Counted from the stretch's first letter, positions 32,727 to 42,525 are shown. The stretch: 64,000 nucleotides of DNA from Sulfurospirillum halorespirans DSM 13726 (GCF_001723605.1 NZ_CP017111.1:930001-994000); one strand, 5' to 3'. Program-made: numbers and translations. The notes: a model not told the origin generated them from the sequence alone.

Positions 32727-34375
32727 TAGCGTATCCTTCTAAAATTTTCGTCCAGCTGAACCAACGGTTCGCCGTCTTCATATTCGTAAGGGTCAAAATC
32801 CACATAAGGAATCTTAGAAAAGTTCTCTAAAGGCGGTGGAGAAGGGATATGCCACTCCAATGTCGTACCTCTCCAAGGATTTGGACCCGCTTCTTTACCC
32901 TCTTTGAGCCCTTTGTAAAACGTATAAAGAACAAGCAGAAGCCCCAATGCAACTAAAAGGGCTCCGATACCCGATAGTTGATGGTAGATTGTAAACGTCG
33001 GTAGATAGTCAAAATAGCGTCGTGGATTGCCAAGAAAGCCTGCGATAAACATCGGGAACCAAAGCATGTTAAAGCCCACGAACATCAAACCAAAAGCGAC
33101 ACGCCCTTTAACTTCATCATACATTTTCCCCGTGATTTTTGGATACCAGTAATGCATTCCACCGATGAACATAAAAACAACGCCACCCAAAATGGTATAG
33201 TGAAAATGCGCCACGACGAAGTAGGTGTCATGAAGATGGATGTCTGGACCCAAAGCCCCAAGCGTGAGTCCTGTAAGCCCGCCAACGGTAAAGTTTACGA
33301 TACTTCCAAGAATCCACAGCATGGGTGTTGCTAGAACAATAGAGCCTTTATAAAGCGTGGCTAACCAGTCAAATATTTTCACTCCCGTGGGTATGGCGAC
33401 AAGAAAAGTCAAAAATGAGAAGATGAGACGTGCTATGTCGCTTATGCCTGAGGTAAACATATGATGTCCCCAAACCAAATAACCAATCCCTGCAATCGAA
33501 GCAGAGGAGATGGCAATAGAGCGGTATCCAAAAATGGTACGTCTTGTGAACACGGGCAAAACTTCTGAGATAATGCCAAATCCAGGAAGAATCATAAGAT
33601 AGACCGCTGGATGAGAATAGATCCAAAAAAGATGCTCAAATAGGATAGGATCACCACCTTTTGATGGATCAAAGACGCCAATGCCCAGTGTTCGCTCCAA
33701 GATGACCAATATGAGTGTAATGCCTATGACAGGCGTTGCAAGCACTTGTATCCAAGCTGTGGCATACAAACCCCAGACAAAAAGTGGCATCTTGAAAAAA
33801 TCCATACCGGGTGCTCGTAGACGGTGAATCGTCACGACAAAATTGAGCCCCGTCAAAATGGAAGAGAGCCCCAAAATGAATGCGGCAATAAGCGTGGAGA
33901 GCACATGGGAATCCGTGCGGATACTATAGGGTGCATAAAACGTCCAACCCGTGTCTGCAAATCCCGCTCCTGTGACCAAAGAGGAGAGGGCTACCACCAC
34001 TCCTAGGATATACAGCCACCATGACAACAGATTTAAACGCGGGAAGGAAAGATCTCTCGCTCCGAGCATCAATGGCAATATGAAGTTTCCAAGTCCTGCA
34101 GCAATTCCTGGGACAATGAACAAAAAGATCATTGTTACTCCGTGGAAGGTAAAAAGCTGATTGTATGTTTGGGCTTGTATCAACTGCTGTCCAGGGAAAA
34201 ACAGTTCTGCACGCATGGTCAGTGCGGCACCGACCGCACAAAAAAACAGTGCGAACAGTACACCTATATATAAAATAGCTATGCGTTTATGATCTATCGA
34301 AAATATCCACTGCAGTATCTTGCTTTTATGCGTCCCAAAGATGGTATGTGTCTCATAATAAAAACTAGGCATCAT
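32726..34375 (-). CDS. coxA: Cytochrome c oxidase subunit I, A-type with YS motif
   Basis: This 549-residue haem-copper oxidase subunit I has twelve membrane helices. Haem and CuB ligands lie in FTFHGVTMIF (H78), WIYSHPAVY (H255 as a CuB ligand, with Y253-S254 just before it), and HDTYFVVAHFHYTILGG. The D-channel glutamate of A1 oxidases (GHPEVY) is replaced by the YSHPAV arrangement, which defines the A2 subclass of proton-pumping oxidases. It reduces oxygen to water. It overlaps the SCO gene by 11 bp. Sulfurospirillum and relatives are known mainly for cbb3 oxidases, so an A2 caa3 operon stands out and may have been acquired. Confidence 0.95.
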   Translation of the reverse strand: MMPSFYYETHTIFGTHKSKILQWIFSIDHKRIAILYIGVLFALFFCAVGAALTMRAELFFPGQQLIQAQTYNQLFTFHGVTMIFLFIVPGIAAGLGNFILPLMLGARDLSFPRLNLLSWWLYILGVVVALSSLVTGAGFADTGWTFYAPYSIRTDSHVLSTLIAAFILGLSSILTGLNFVVTIHRLRAPGMDFFKMPLFVWGLYATAWIQVLATPVIGITLILVILERTLGIGVFDPSKGGDPILFEHLFWIYSHPAVYLMILPGFGIISEVLPVFTRRTIFGYRSIAISSASIAGIGYLVWGHHMFTSGISDIARLIFSFLTFLVAIPTGVKIFDWLATLYKGSIVLATPMLWILGSIVNFTVGGLTGLTLGALGPDIHLHDTYFVVAHFHYTILGGVVFMFIGGMHYWYPKITGKMYDEVKGRVAFGLMFVGFNMLWFPMFIAGFLGNPRRYFDYLPTFTIYHQLSGIGALLVALGLLLVLYTFYKGLKEGKEAGPNPWRGTTLEWHIPSPPPLENFSKIPYVDFDPYEYEDGEPLVQLDENFRRIR

Positions 34376-35186
34376 TTTCCTCCGATGAGTCTTTTTTTCT
34401 TCCTGTTAAAACTAAGTAAAGGAAAAAACCGCCTAATATAAGCGATAGAACCACAGCAACTATTTTTTCTGTCGCTAAGACATAGGTCTTGGCGACAGAA
34501 TCGAAAGAAAAGCAAAACAGCAGTGTCTTTGCGATGGTCGGTCTTACCGTTCCCTGCGACGCTTCCATCATTGCCATCTGAATATCAAAAGGAAGTTGTT
34601 TTATGCCGTTGAGATAACGAGTGATCTTACCTTCTGGTGAGAGAGCAATTAGTACGGCAGGGTGTATGTACTCCACCATCCCATGATGCCCCATCTGTTT
34701 TTCATAATGAAATCCTACGCTTTGTGTCACCTGAGAAATATCTGCCTCGCTCCCTGTTAGAAATGTCCATGCACTTGTATCGAAATGTGTCATGGGAGCC
34801 ATCAGCTCGGACTTTTTATGCGCTGCATCTTTGGGCGTTTCTTCAGGATCAAAACTTAATGTAATGACCTTATAGTCTTCATTTTCTGTCAGTTTGACTT
34901 TCTCTAGATTTTTTGCAAGGTCTTGGAGTTGAAGGGTACACAAAGCGGGGCATACGTAGTAGTTTAATGTAAGGATGATCGGTTTACCGTCCATAAGTTG
35001 CCTAAACGTCACCTGTTTGCCAGTTTCATCTAAAAACGGGATATCTAAAGGCACATAACTGCCTAGATGTTCTTCTTCCCCCAGTTTTTCATTTGCACAT
35101 AAAGCAGAACAGAACAGCATTACAGCAAAAAATTGACTTAAAAAAGATGAAAACACACTATTTTTTTTTAATGTATAAGTCGACAT
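34365..35186 (-). CDS. SCO1/SenC-family copper chaperone
   Basis: The 273-residue protein has an N-terminal signal or anchor and a thioredoxin-like domain. The copper-binding Cys pair C79PALC83 and a distal His in VEYIHPAVL (about 174) are present. It has an extra C-terminal membrane helix (IVAVVLSLILGGFFLYLVL), as in many oxidase-operon SCO proteins. It delivers copper to the CuA centre of subunit II. It is the first gene of the oxidase operon; AGGAG lies eight bases before the ATG. Confidence 0.93.
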   Translation of the reverse strand: MSTYTLKKNSVFSSFLSQFFAVMLFCSALCANEKLGEEEHLGSYVPLDIPFLDETGKQVTFRQLMDGKPIILTLNYYVCPALCTLQLQDLAKNLEKVKLTENEDYKVITLSFDPEETPKDAAHKKSELMAPMTHFDTSAWTFLTGSEADISQVTQSVGFHYEKQMGHHGMVEYIHPAVLIALSPEGKITRYLNGIKQLPFDIQMAMMEASQGTVRPTIAKTLLFCFSFDSVAKTYVLATEKIVAVVLSLILGGFFLYLVLTGRKKDSSEENDA

Positions 35187-35498
35187 ATTTAAAATCTCCT
35201 CTACCTAAGAAACATCACATTACATCAATCACCTATAACTATTATTTATATTCTAGGTTGCATCCTAACTTAAGAATTTAAAAATCAATCTTTCATATTC
35301 TAGTTACATCCGCGCTATGTGTTTTTTTTAAATTAACGGTTTTTCTATCTCTTTTCCCCTTGTCACAAACCCATATAATCCCTTTTACATGTAAAGAAGA
35401 GCGTAAACGTTAAAAGTTAGTTCTTCCCTCATTTATTTTAAAGTATTCTTAAAATTTTATGCTATTTTCATGCTACACAGTTAATGTAAGATTTTAAC
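35187..35498. other. Divergent promoter region between the oxidase operon and the porin gene
   Basis: The region is A+T-rich. It contains a TTTACATGTAAA copy at 35384-35395 and several TTAAAAT or TATTTTAAAG stretches that could be promoter elements for either direction. No open frame of note and no RNA gene is visible. Confidence 0.4.
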
Positions 35499-35552
35499 AG
35501 ACTTCTTACATAACTTAACCCATTCCATTGTATTAGGTTATGAAAGAAGTCT
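35499..35552 (+). promoter_or_regulatory. Long imperfect inverted repeat in the porin leader
   Basis: AGACTTCTTACATAAC (from 35499) pairs with GTTATGAAAGAAGTCT (to 35552) with a single mismatch in 16. The hairpin ends 8 bp before the AAGGAGG ribosome site of the porin. It should form a stable leader structure that could stabilise the abundant porin mRNA or regulate its translation. Confidence 0.6.
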
Positions 35553-35573
35553 AATATGCTTTAAGGAGGCAAT

Positions 35574-36917
35574 ATGAAAATAGTTAAACTTAGCTTGGTG
35601 GCTTTCGTCGTTGCTGGACTTGCGTCTAGCTCTTTTGCTGCGAGTGATACACTTGCAGACGCATTTAAAAACGGAAAAGTAACGGGTGAATTACGCGCCT
35701 GGTATTTTGATCGAGACACGGGTGATCAAAATAATGGGACATTGGCGAAAGGTGATGCCGATATTTTTACTACAGGCGTTATGCTAAGTTACGTGACAGA
35801 TTCGTTGAATGGTTTGAGCTTTGGTGCGACATTCCAAGGAAGTTACTCTCCTTTTGCTGACAATGACGCAAAAAATCTTTACGGTACCGATATGTACGGT
35901 TCGGGTGCGGTGCTTTCAGAAGCATACGTAACGTATACGCTTGGTAAAACAACGGCAAAAGTGGGTCGACAATTTATTGCAAGCCCACTTGTTAACAGCT
36001 CTGGTTCACGTATGATTAAAGAAGCGTTTCAAGCAGCCGTTTTGATCAATACAGACCTTCCCAATACAACATTGGTTGCAGGGTATTCTGACAGATTTCA
36101 AGGCAGAACATCCGATTATGACAGAAGCGTAGATGGTTCTGATTCTGAAATGCCTAGCTTTAAAAAAGAAGCTGTATTTTATGGAACGGGTACGACTGCA
36201 GGATCAAACGTTTTTGGATTTGATGGAGCGTACACAGCGGCTGCTATCAATAAATCAATCACAAACTTGACATTAACAGGTCAATACCTCTTTGTCAATG
36301 ATGTTGAATTCACAGAAGGCGGTGATGCCAATGTCTTCTACGCTGAGGGTAACTATGTTGTGCCTTTAAGCACAATGAAACTCCTTTTTGATGTAACGTA
36401 CCGTGGTTCTAGAACATCCAATGAGACATTTGATGGTTTCCATGTTGAAGGTGATATGTACCAAGGTCGTATCGGTTTTAGCGAGTTAGCAGGCTTTAAG
36501 GCGTCTTTTGCGTATAGTACGGTATCCGATGACCAATCCGTTCTCTTAGGTGCAGGAAATGGACCATCAACCTATACAGCACCACTGGTCAAAGGTGCGG
36601 AAGTAACTTCAGGTGCTAATACAGATGCCTACAAGATTGAAGTTGGTTATGATTTTACTACCGTTGGCGTTACTGGTCTGAAAGTCTTAGGTCAATATGC
36701 AAAAATCAATCAAGACAAACACACTGCCACATCAGGCATTGTATTGAACGGTGCAACGGTTGATACGGAATCTACTTACTGGGAAGCACAAGTTGCTTAC
36801 GATCTTCCAACCATCAAAGGTTTAACACTCTCTTTAGAGTATGAAGATGGTCAAAAAGAGACAACCACAACGGTAGATTCAAGCGAGATACGATTTAGAG
36901 CGAACTACAAATTCTAA
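35574..36917 (+). CDS. OprD-family outer-membrane porin
   Basis: The 447-residue protein has a 22-residue signal peptide ending SSFA before ASDTLADAFKNGKVTGELRAWYF. It shows many beta-strands (LSEAYVTYTLGKTTAKVGRQF; FGATFQGSYSPFADND) and a C-terminal strand ending in Phe (RFRANYKF), required for outer-membrane insertion. It is related to the porin at 2102-3532. It is likely a major, strongly expressed porin: a strong AAGGAGG site, a leader hairpin and a clear terminator surround it. The substrate is unknown. Confidence 0.93.
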   Translation: MKIVKLSLVAFVVAGLASSSFAASDTLADAFKNGKVTGELRAWYFDRDTGDQNNGTLAKGDADIFTTGVMLSYVTDSLNGLSFGATFQGSYSPFADNDAKNLYGTDMYGSGAVLSEAYVTYTLGKTTAKVGRQFIASPLVNSSGSRMIKEAFQAAVLINTDLPNTTLVAGYSDRFQGRTSDYDRSVDGSDSEMPSFKKEAVFYGTGTTAGSNVFGFDGAYTAAAINKSITNLTLTGQYLFVNDVEFTEGGDANVFYAEGNYVVPLSTMKLLFDVTYRGSRTSNETFDGFHVEGDMYQGRIGFSELAGFKASFAYSTVSDDQSVLLGAGNGPSTYTAPLVKGAEVTSGANTDAYKIEVGYDFTTVGVTGLKVLGQYAKINQDKHTATSGIVLNGATVDTESTYWEAQVAYDLPTIKGLTLSLEYEDGQKETTTTVDSSEIRFRANYKF

Positions 36918-36942
36918 CGTGTACAGACGCTAATTTTTGCTA

Positions 36943-36975
36943 AACCAGTGGCAGTAATGCTGCTGGTTTTTCTTT
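36943..36975 (+). terminator. Terminator after the porin gene
   Basis: AAACCAG (36943-36949) pairs with CTGGTTT (36964-36970), with an inner GCA-TGC pairing, followed by TTCTTTT. It lies 26 bp after the porin stop codon. Confidence 0.8.
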
Positions 36976-37144
36976 TAACTCTTTAAGCCTCAATTTTTTT
37001 TGGTTTTTAGCTTTACATGTAAAGAAAGTTAAAAGCCAAGTTTGCGACCATCTTTGCTTCAAAATTGCTAAATAAAAGAAAAATAATTTTTCTTTAGAAC
37101 CTGTTTTGTAAGGAATACAATATGCTTACAACTAAATAACATGG

Positions 37145-37179
37145 TATCGATTTGATATTTATATCACATCAAATCGATA
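37145..37179. promoter_or_regulatory. 12-bp-armed palindrome at the promoter of the small two-gene cassette
   Basis: TATCGATTTGAT (37145-37156) and ATCAAATCGATA (37168-37179) are perfect arms with an 11-bp spacer. A TATAAT box lies at 37189-37194 with the gene start 70 bp further. The size and position fit an operator overlapping the -35 region. Confidence 0.6.
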
Positions 37180-37264
37180 TAATCGTGCTATAATATTTTC
37201 ATATTTGACACGTTTTTTAAAAATATGTATAATCCACACTCAAAAGTTAATGAAAGGAGTTAAA

Positions 37265-37459
37265 ATGTGCAACGATATCAAGTTGTTTTTTGTTGGTATT
37301 GCTAATAGCCTAAGTTCTGATGGCTATCGTGACATTGTAATTGCTCCAAAAAAGTTAGGTACAACAGCTAAAGATATTCACGATAAACGACAAGAAAATT
37401 ATAAAGAAATTGTAAAGCGTACCAATGGGCAAATTGAGCAGATCAAAGCGATCTCCTAA
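37265..37459 (+). CDS. Hypothetical small protein, 64 residues
   Basis: The start is set at the ATG at 37265 (MCNDIKLFFVGIANSL), with AAAGGAG seven bases upstream; the frame can be read from 37205 but without a ribosome site. The product is mostly hydrophilic, with a basic helix (KKLGTTAKDIHDKRQENYKEIVKR). No family is recognised. It overlaps the next gene by 35 bp, so the two are translationally linked. The pair, with its own operator-like palindrome and no known homologues I can name, might be a small accessory or defence/addiction module; that is a guess. Confidence 0.6.
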   Translation: MCNDIKLFFVGIANSLSSDGYRDIVIAPKKLGTTAKDIHDKRQENYKEIVKRTNGQIEQIKAIS

Positions 37460-37904
37460 TACCACTCATAGAGGTGCACAAAATGATGCACCTTCTCAAG
37501 ACTCTACTATTAAACAACAAATAGCTAATATTCAAAATAATTTTAATTTTGCTCAAAATATTGATCTTGGCAAGTTATCCCAATTAGAACAAATCAATCC
37601 AGATCTTGCCCACAGAATGACAACAATTTATGAAGAACAATTCAAGCATGCCGTATTCTGTGATACTTCTATCATTGAACTTGAAAAAAAAGAACAGCAA
37701 TTAAGAGAAACTGAAATTCCACATCAGAGAAAATTTGCTTTTAGGGCACAGTTCTTTGCTGTATTTATTTCGTTAGCTGGACTTGGTACTGCGATTTTAT
37801 CGATGTATTATGGTTATCCTTGGCTTGGCGGCACTGCTATTACAATTCCCATTGGCGTTGTTGCTGTCAATCTATTAGGAATTAGGAATAAGAACCAGAA
37901 ATAA
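37425..37904 (+). CDS. Small membrane protein, DUF2335-like
   Basis: The 159-residue protein has a soluble, glutamine-rich N-terminal part (QQIANIQNNFNFAQNID) and an EKKEQQLRETEIPHQRKFAFRAQ segment. Two closely spaced C-terminal membrane helices follow (FFAVFISLAGLGTAILSMYYG and WLGGTAITIPIGVVAVNLLGI). This layout is like the DUF2335 family of predicted membrane proteins; the match is by eye. It overlaps the 64-residue gene by 35 bp. Its ribosome site is weak, consistent with translational coupling. The function is unknown. Confidence 0.6.
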   Translation: MGKLSRSKRSPNTTHRGAQNDAPSQDSTIKQQIANIQNNFNFAQNIDLGKLSQLEQINPDLAHRMTTIYEEQFKHAVFCDTSIIELEKKEQQLRETEIPHQRKFAFRAQFFAVFISLAGLGTAILSMYYGYPWLGGTAITIPIGVVAVNLLGIRNKNQK

Positions 37905-38008
37905 GCCAGCTAGATATTGCCCCCCTTTAAACCCTTCCAAAACTTCAACAACCCTTTTACATGTAAACCCCAAAATCCCCACAAACTTAAATTTATCACA
38001 TTAAAGTA

Positions 38009-38022
38009 TTGACTTAAGTCAT
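38009..38022. promoter_or_regulatory. CRP/FNR-type site upstream of napA
   Basis: TTGAC-TTAA-GTCAT is an FNR-like dyad. A TAGAAT -10 box lies at 38045-38050, so a start near 38057 would place the dyad centre at about -41.5, the classical activator position. This suggests activation of the nap operon by a CRP/FNR regulator in response to low oxygen or nitrate/NO. AGGAGG precedes the napA ATG. Confidence 0.6.
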
Positions 38023-38081
38023 AGATTGGATTTTTGCTTAGTGATAGAATGACCTCGTAACTCAAATCAGGAGGTATCACT

Positions 38082-40871
38082 ATGTCGCTTTCAAGAAGAG
38101 ACTTTCTAAAAACAACTGCCGCTGCGACGGCTGCCGCGAGCGTGGGTATTAGCGTACCTAGCGAGCTTAAGGCTGCGGGCGAGCAAGCAGAAGCCGGTTG
38201 GCGCTGGGACAAATCCGTTTGCCGTTTCTGTGGTACCGGTTGTGGTATTATGGTTGCGACCAAAGAGGGTAAAATCGTCGCAGTCAAAGGTGATCCAGCA
38301 GCTCCCGTCAATCGCGGACTGAACTGTATCAAGGGCTATTTTAATGCCAAAATTATGTATGGCGCGGATCGTCTTAAAGAGCCACTTTTACGCATGAACG
38401 ACAAAGGTGAATTTGACAAAAAAGGTCAATTCAAACCTGTCTCATGGAAAAGAGCATTCGATGAGATGGAAAAACACATGAAAGCCGCGATGAAAGCGGG
38501 TGGCCCTGAAGCCATCGGTGTGTTTGGTTCAGGTCAATACACCATTCATGAAGGCTATGTTGCCGCCAAGCTTATGAAAGCGGGCTTTCGCTCTAACGCC
38601 ATCGACCCCAATGCCCGTCACTGTATGGCTTCAGCGGTTGCTGGCTTTATGCAAACCTTTGGAATTGATGAGCCATCAGGCTGTTACGATGACATTGAAC
38701 TGACCGACACCATCGTGACATGGGGTGCCAATATGGCGGAGATGCACCCGATTTTGTGGTCTCGCGTGAGTGATCGTAAACTTACATCACCTGACAAAGT
38801 CAAAGTAGTGAATCTCTCTACCTATACACACCGAAGCTCTGACCTTGCGGATGTTGAGATCATCTTCTCTCCAAGCACGGACTTAGCGATTTGGAACTAC
38901 ATCGCTCGTGAGATTGTTTACAATCACCCAGAGGCGATTGATTGGGACTTTGTGAAGAAAAACACCATTTTTGCAACAGGTTTTGCTAACATCGGTTACG
39001 GTATGCGAACCGAAGCAGATGCTCGTAAAAATGGCTACTCTGAAAAAGAGCTGGTAATCAATAAAAAAGAAGATGCAAAAGTGATCTCCGAAAAAGAGGC
39101 TCCCGGTCTTGCGCACTTAGGTGTCAAAGCAGGCGATGTCATGAAAATGGACAAAGCTGCGGCTGCGGGCGTTCACTGGGAAATTAGCTTTGAAGATTTC
39201 AAAAAAGGACTTGCTCCTTATACGCTGGATTATGTTGCCAAAATTTCTAAAGGTAATCCAGACGAGAGCCTTGCAGATTTCAAAGCAAAACTTCAAACAC
39301 TTGCGAACCTTTACATCGAGAAAAGTAGAAAAGTGGTCAGCTTCTGGACCATGGGTATGAACCAACACCAACGTGGTACGTGGGTCAATGAGCAAGCGTA
39401 CATGGTTCACTTTTTACTCGGCAAACAAGCCAAACCAGGCGATGGCGCGTTCTCTCTAACAGGACAACCAAGTGCATGTGGAACTGCTCGTGAAGTCGGT
39501 ACCTTTACACATCGCTTACCTGCAGATATGGACGTTTCCATTCCTAAACACAGAGAAATTACGGAAAAAGTATGGAAACTTCCTGCTGGTACACTAAACC
39601 CTATGGGCTACCAACACATTATGAATATTCACCGACAAATCGAGAGTGGAAAAATTAAATTTGCATGGGTCAACGTGTGCAATCCTTACCAAGACACCGC
39701 TAATGCAGAACACTGGATCAAAGCGGCACGTAAAGAAGGAAACTTCATCGTCTGTTCAGACGCGTATCCTGGTATTTCGGCTAAAGTATCTGATCTTATC
39801 TTGCCTTCAGCGATGATCTATGAGAAATGGGGCGGATACGGCAATGCAGAGCGTCGTACACAACAATGGAAACAGCAAGTTCTTCCAGTCGGCGACGCGA
39901 TGAGTGACACATGGCAGTGGGTTGAGCTTTCAAAACGCTTTACGATCAAAGATGTATGGGGCGAGCAACCGATCAAAGATGGCAAACTTCCAAATGTCAT
40001 CGAAGCCGCCAAAGCTATGGGCTATAAAGAGACGGACACGCTTTATGATGTTCTCTTTGCCAATGAATTCTTTAAATCATTCAAAGCTAAAGACCCTATC
40101 GGTGAAGGTTTTGACAACAGTGAAGTGTTTGGTGATAAACGTGGCGTGATGGGTAGTGATGGTAAAGAGTGGAAAGGGTATGGCTTCTTCTTGCAAAAAG
40201 CAATTTGGGAAGAGTACCGACAATTTGGACTAGGTCATGGACATGACTTGGCGGATTTTGACACGTATCATAAAGTCAGAGGTCTTAAATGGCCGGTTGT
40301 GGATGGCAAAGAGACACAATGGCGTTTTAATGCCAAATACGATCCGTACGCGGCAAAAGCGAACAATGGTGAATTTGCATTCTACGGTGACGCGGCAAAA
40401 GCACTTAAACGTGGTGATCTTTTAAAACCAACCACCGAAGAGACCTTCTCTTTGAAAAACAAAGCAAAAATCTTCTTTAGACCGTATATGGACCCTTGCG
40501 AAATGCCAGATGCTGAGTATGACAGCTGGTTATGTACAGGACGTGTGTTGGAGCACTGGCATAGTGGTACGATGACCATGCGTGTACCTGAATTGTACCG
40601 TGCCGTTCCTGAAGCATTGTGCTATATGCACCCAGACGATGCGAAAGTCAAAGGGTTTAAACAAGGTGAGCTGATCTGGATCGAGAGTCGTAGAGGTTCG
40701 TGTAAAGCGCGTGTTGAAACACGTGGTAGAAACCGAACGCCAAAAGGTTTAGTCTATGTTCCTTGGTTTGATGAGAAAGTGTTCATCAACAAAGTGTGCC
40801 TTGATGCCACATGTCCGATCTCTAAACAGACAGACTATAAAAAATGTGCGGTTAAGCTTTATAAAGCGTAA
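38082..40871 (+). CDS. napA: Periplasmic nitrate reductase catalytic subunit
   Basis: The 929-residue protein has a Tat signal (SRRDFLKTT at 4-12). The [4Fe-4S] cysteines are C47, C50, C54 and C82 (CRFCGTGC...NC), and the Mo-bis-MGD ligand is C181 in [10 protein letters not shown]. The family blocks [35 protein letters not shown] and the C-terminal [13 protein letters not shown] confirm NapA. It reduces nitrate to nitrite in the periplasm, taking electrons from NapB. The length is typical of Campylobacterota NapA, which is longer than the E. coli protein. It is the first gene of a napAGHBFLD operon lacking napC, in which NapGH provide menaquinol oxidation. Confidence 0.98.
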   Translation: MSLSRRDFLKTTAAATAAASVGISVPSELKAAGEQAEAGWRWDKSVCRFCGTGCGIMVATKEGKIVAVKGDPAAPVNRGLNCIKGYFNAKIMYGADRLKEPLLRMNDKGEFDKKGQFKPVSWKRAFDEMEKHMKAAMKAGGPEAIGVFGSGQYTIHEGYVAAKLMKAGFRSNAIDPNARHCMASAVAGFMQTFGIDEPSGCYDDIELTDTIVTWGANMAEMHPILWSRVSDRKLTSPDKVKVVNLSTYTHRSSDLADVEIIFSPSTDLAIWNYIAREIVYNHPEAIDWDFVKKNTIFATGFANIGYGMRTEADARKNGYSEKELVINKKEDAKVISEKEAPGLAHLGVKAGDVMKMDKAAAAGVHWEISFEDFKKGLAPYTLDYVAKISKGNPDESLADFKAKLQTLANLYIEKSRKVVSFWTMGMNQHQRGTWVNEQAYMVHFLLGKQAKPGDGAFSLTGQPSACGTAREVGTFTHRLPADMDVSIPKHREITEKVWKLPAGTLNPMGYQHIMNIHRQIESGKIKFAWVNVCNPYQDTANAEHWIKAARKEGNFIVCSDAYPGISAKVSDLILPSAMIYEKWGGYGNAERRTQQWKQQVLPVGDAMSDTWQWVELSKRFTIKDVWGEQPIKDGKLPNVIEAAKAMGYKETDTLYDVLFANEFFKSFKAKDPIGEGFDNSEVFGDKRGVMGSDGKEWKGYGFFLQKAIWEEYRQFGLGHGHDLADFDTYHKVRGLKWPVVDGKETQWRFNAKYDPYAAKANNGEFAFYGDAAKALKRGDLLKPTTEETFSLKNKAKIFFRPYMDPCEMPDAEYDSWLCTGRVLEHWHSGTMTMRVPELYRAVPEALCYMHPDDAKVKGFKQGELIWIESRRGSCKARVETRGRNRTPKGLVYVPWFDEKVFINKVCLDATCPISKQTDYKKCAVKLYKA

Positions 40872-40879
40872 TCATAAAA

Positions 40880-41695
40880 ATGGAAACAACCGATAAAATC
40901 GCAATCACCCCTCGCCGTAAATTCCTCGCTTTGATGGCTCAAAGTGGTGGACTCATGGCGCTGGGAGGCATGGTTTGGACAGGGTACTTGGAAGAGGCAA
41001 AATCAGCACCGCTGATTCTTCGTCCTCCTGCTGCAGTCCTTGAAGTAGACTTTATGCGTTTATGTATCAAGTGTGGTCAGTGTGTTACTGCCTGTCCATA
41101 CCATACGCTCAGTCTTGCCAAGCCAGGTGATACAAAGCCTCTTGGAACACCTTTTTACATTCCAAGAGAGGTTCCGTGTTACATGTGTACGGACATACCC
41201 TGTGTGCCTGTATGCCCAAGCGGAGCGTTGGATGTGAAAAGTGTTTCTAAGATCACTGAGGGTGTTCAAGAACTTGACATTACCAAAGCACGTATGGGAC
41301 TTGCCGTCGTTGATGTTGAGTCGTGCATCGCGTTTTGGGGCATTCAGTGTGATGCGTGTTACCGAGCCTGTCCTATCATGGATAGTGCGATTAAGTTAGA
41401 GTATAAACGCAATGAGCGAACAGGCAAACATGCTTATTTAACACCGATCGTGAACAGTCTCACCTGTACGGGGTGTGGCTTGTGCGAGAGGGCGTGTGTC
41501 ACTGAAAAAGCGGCGATTCATGTGTTGCCTTTGGACATTGCCAAAGGGGCTATTGGTTCGCACTACATCAAGGGCTGGGAGCAGGGTGATGAAAAGCGCT
41601 TAGAAAAAGCTGGAGGCGATGTCACAACACATACCAAACGTAGTGAGAAGTCTGCGACAGATTATCTCAATACGAATGAGGAGATGTTCAAATGA
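40880..41695 (+). CDS. napG: Ferredoxin-type protein NapG
   Basis: The 271-residue Fe-S protein has a Tat-type signal (RRKFLALMAQ) and four [4Fe-4S] motifs (CIKCGQCVTACP; CYMCTDIPCVPVCP; CDACYRACP; CTGCGLCERAC). It works with membrane-bound NapH to pass electrons from menaquinol to NapB/NapA when NapC is absent. The start is 8 bp after the napA stop, and its end overlaps napH by 4 bp. Confidence 0.97.
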   Translation: METTDKIAITPRRKFLALMAQSGGLMALGGMVWTGYLEEAKSAPLILRPPAAVLEVDFMRLCIKCGQCVTACPYHTLSLAKPGDTKPLGTPFYIPREVPCYMCTDIPCVPVCPSGALDVKSVSKITEGVQELDITKARMGLAVVDVESCIAFWGIQCDACYRACPIMDSAIKLEYKRNERTGKHAYLTPIVNSLTCTGCGLCERACVTEKAAIHVLPLDIAKGAIGSHYIKGWEQGDEKRLEKAGGDVTTHTKRSEKSATDYLNTNEEMFK

Positions 41696-42525
41696 GAGAA
41701 TGGATGAGAAGCCACCGTTTTATGATGGCACGACGTTTGACTCAGCTGGGCATTCTTGGGCTATTTATAGCAGCCAATAGTTATGGCTTTATGCTGTTAA
41801 GTGGCAATCTCAGTGCCTCTTTGGTGCTGAAAAAGCTTCCTTTAGCCGATCCGTTTGCCCTGTTGCAGATGTTCTCAGCTGGGGCACTGTTAGGGGTTGA
41901 TGTTCTTCTTGGAGGAGCATTGATACTTCTGTTTTACATCGTTGTTGGAGGTCGCGCGTTTTGTTCATGGGTATGCCCACTCAATATGGTCACAGACGCG
42001 GCAAATTGGACGCGTAGAGTCTTTTTTCTTGAAAAAACGATTGAAAAAAAGCTCTGGCTCGGTCGCACTGTTCGGTACTGGGTTTTGGCCCTTACGCTGA
42101 TACTGTCGTTCATCACAGGTGTTGCGGCGTTTGAGATGGTCAGTCCTATCGGGATTTTAAGTCGAGGTATCATCTTTGGAATGGGGCTAAGCGTTGCTCC
42201 CATACTGTGCATTTATCTGTTTGATCTTTTTGCGGTGAAAAATGGCTGGTGTGGACATATCTGTCCTTTGGGTGGTTTTTACTCTCTTGTTGGGAAGCTG
42301 AGCCTCATTCGTGTGAAGCACGATCACACCAAATGTACGTTGTGCATGAAGTGTAAAGAGATTTGTCCTGAAAAACAGGTTCTTGGCATTATTTCCAAAC
42401 GAAGTGGTGCGATAGATTCTGGAGAGTGTACCAACTGTGGCAGATGCGTTGAGGTGTGTGAGAGTGATGCACTCTCTTTTGGTGTGAGGAATTACATTAA
42501 CACAAATGTAGGAGAAAAAGAATGA
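41692..42525 (+). CDS. napH: Quinol dehydrogenase membrane component NapH
   Basis: The 277-residue protein has four membrane helices and the cytoplasmic CX3CP motifs SWVCPLNMV and GHICPLGGF. Two [4Fe-4S] motifs lie near the C-terminus (CTLCMKCKEICP; CTNCGRCVEVC). It oxidises menaquinol for nitrate reduction together with NapG. It overlaps both napG and napB by 4 bp. Confidence 0.97.
   Translation: MREWMRSHRFMMARRLTQLGILGLFIAANSYGFMLLSGNLSASLVLKKLPLADPFALLQMFSAGALLGVDVLLGGALILLFYIVVGGRAFCSWVCPLNMVTDAANWTRRVFFLEKTIEKKLWLGRTVRYWVLALTLILSFITGVAAFEMVSPIGILSRGIIFGMGLSVAPILCIYLFDLFAVKNGWCGHICPLGGFYSLVGKLSLIRVKHDHTKCTLCMKCKEICPEKQVLGIISKRSGAIDSGECTNCGRCVEVCESDALSFGVRNYINTNVGEKE

Noticed and set aside
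37910-38332. A 140-codon minus-strand frame across the napA start
   Set aside because: It overlaps the napA promoter, Tat signal and Fe-S motif on the other strand and has no protein-like features.
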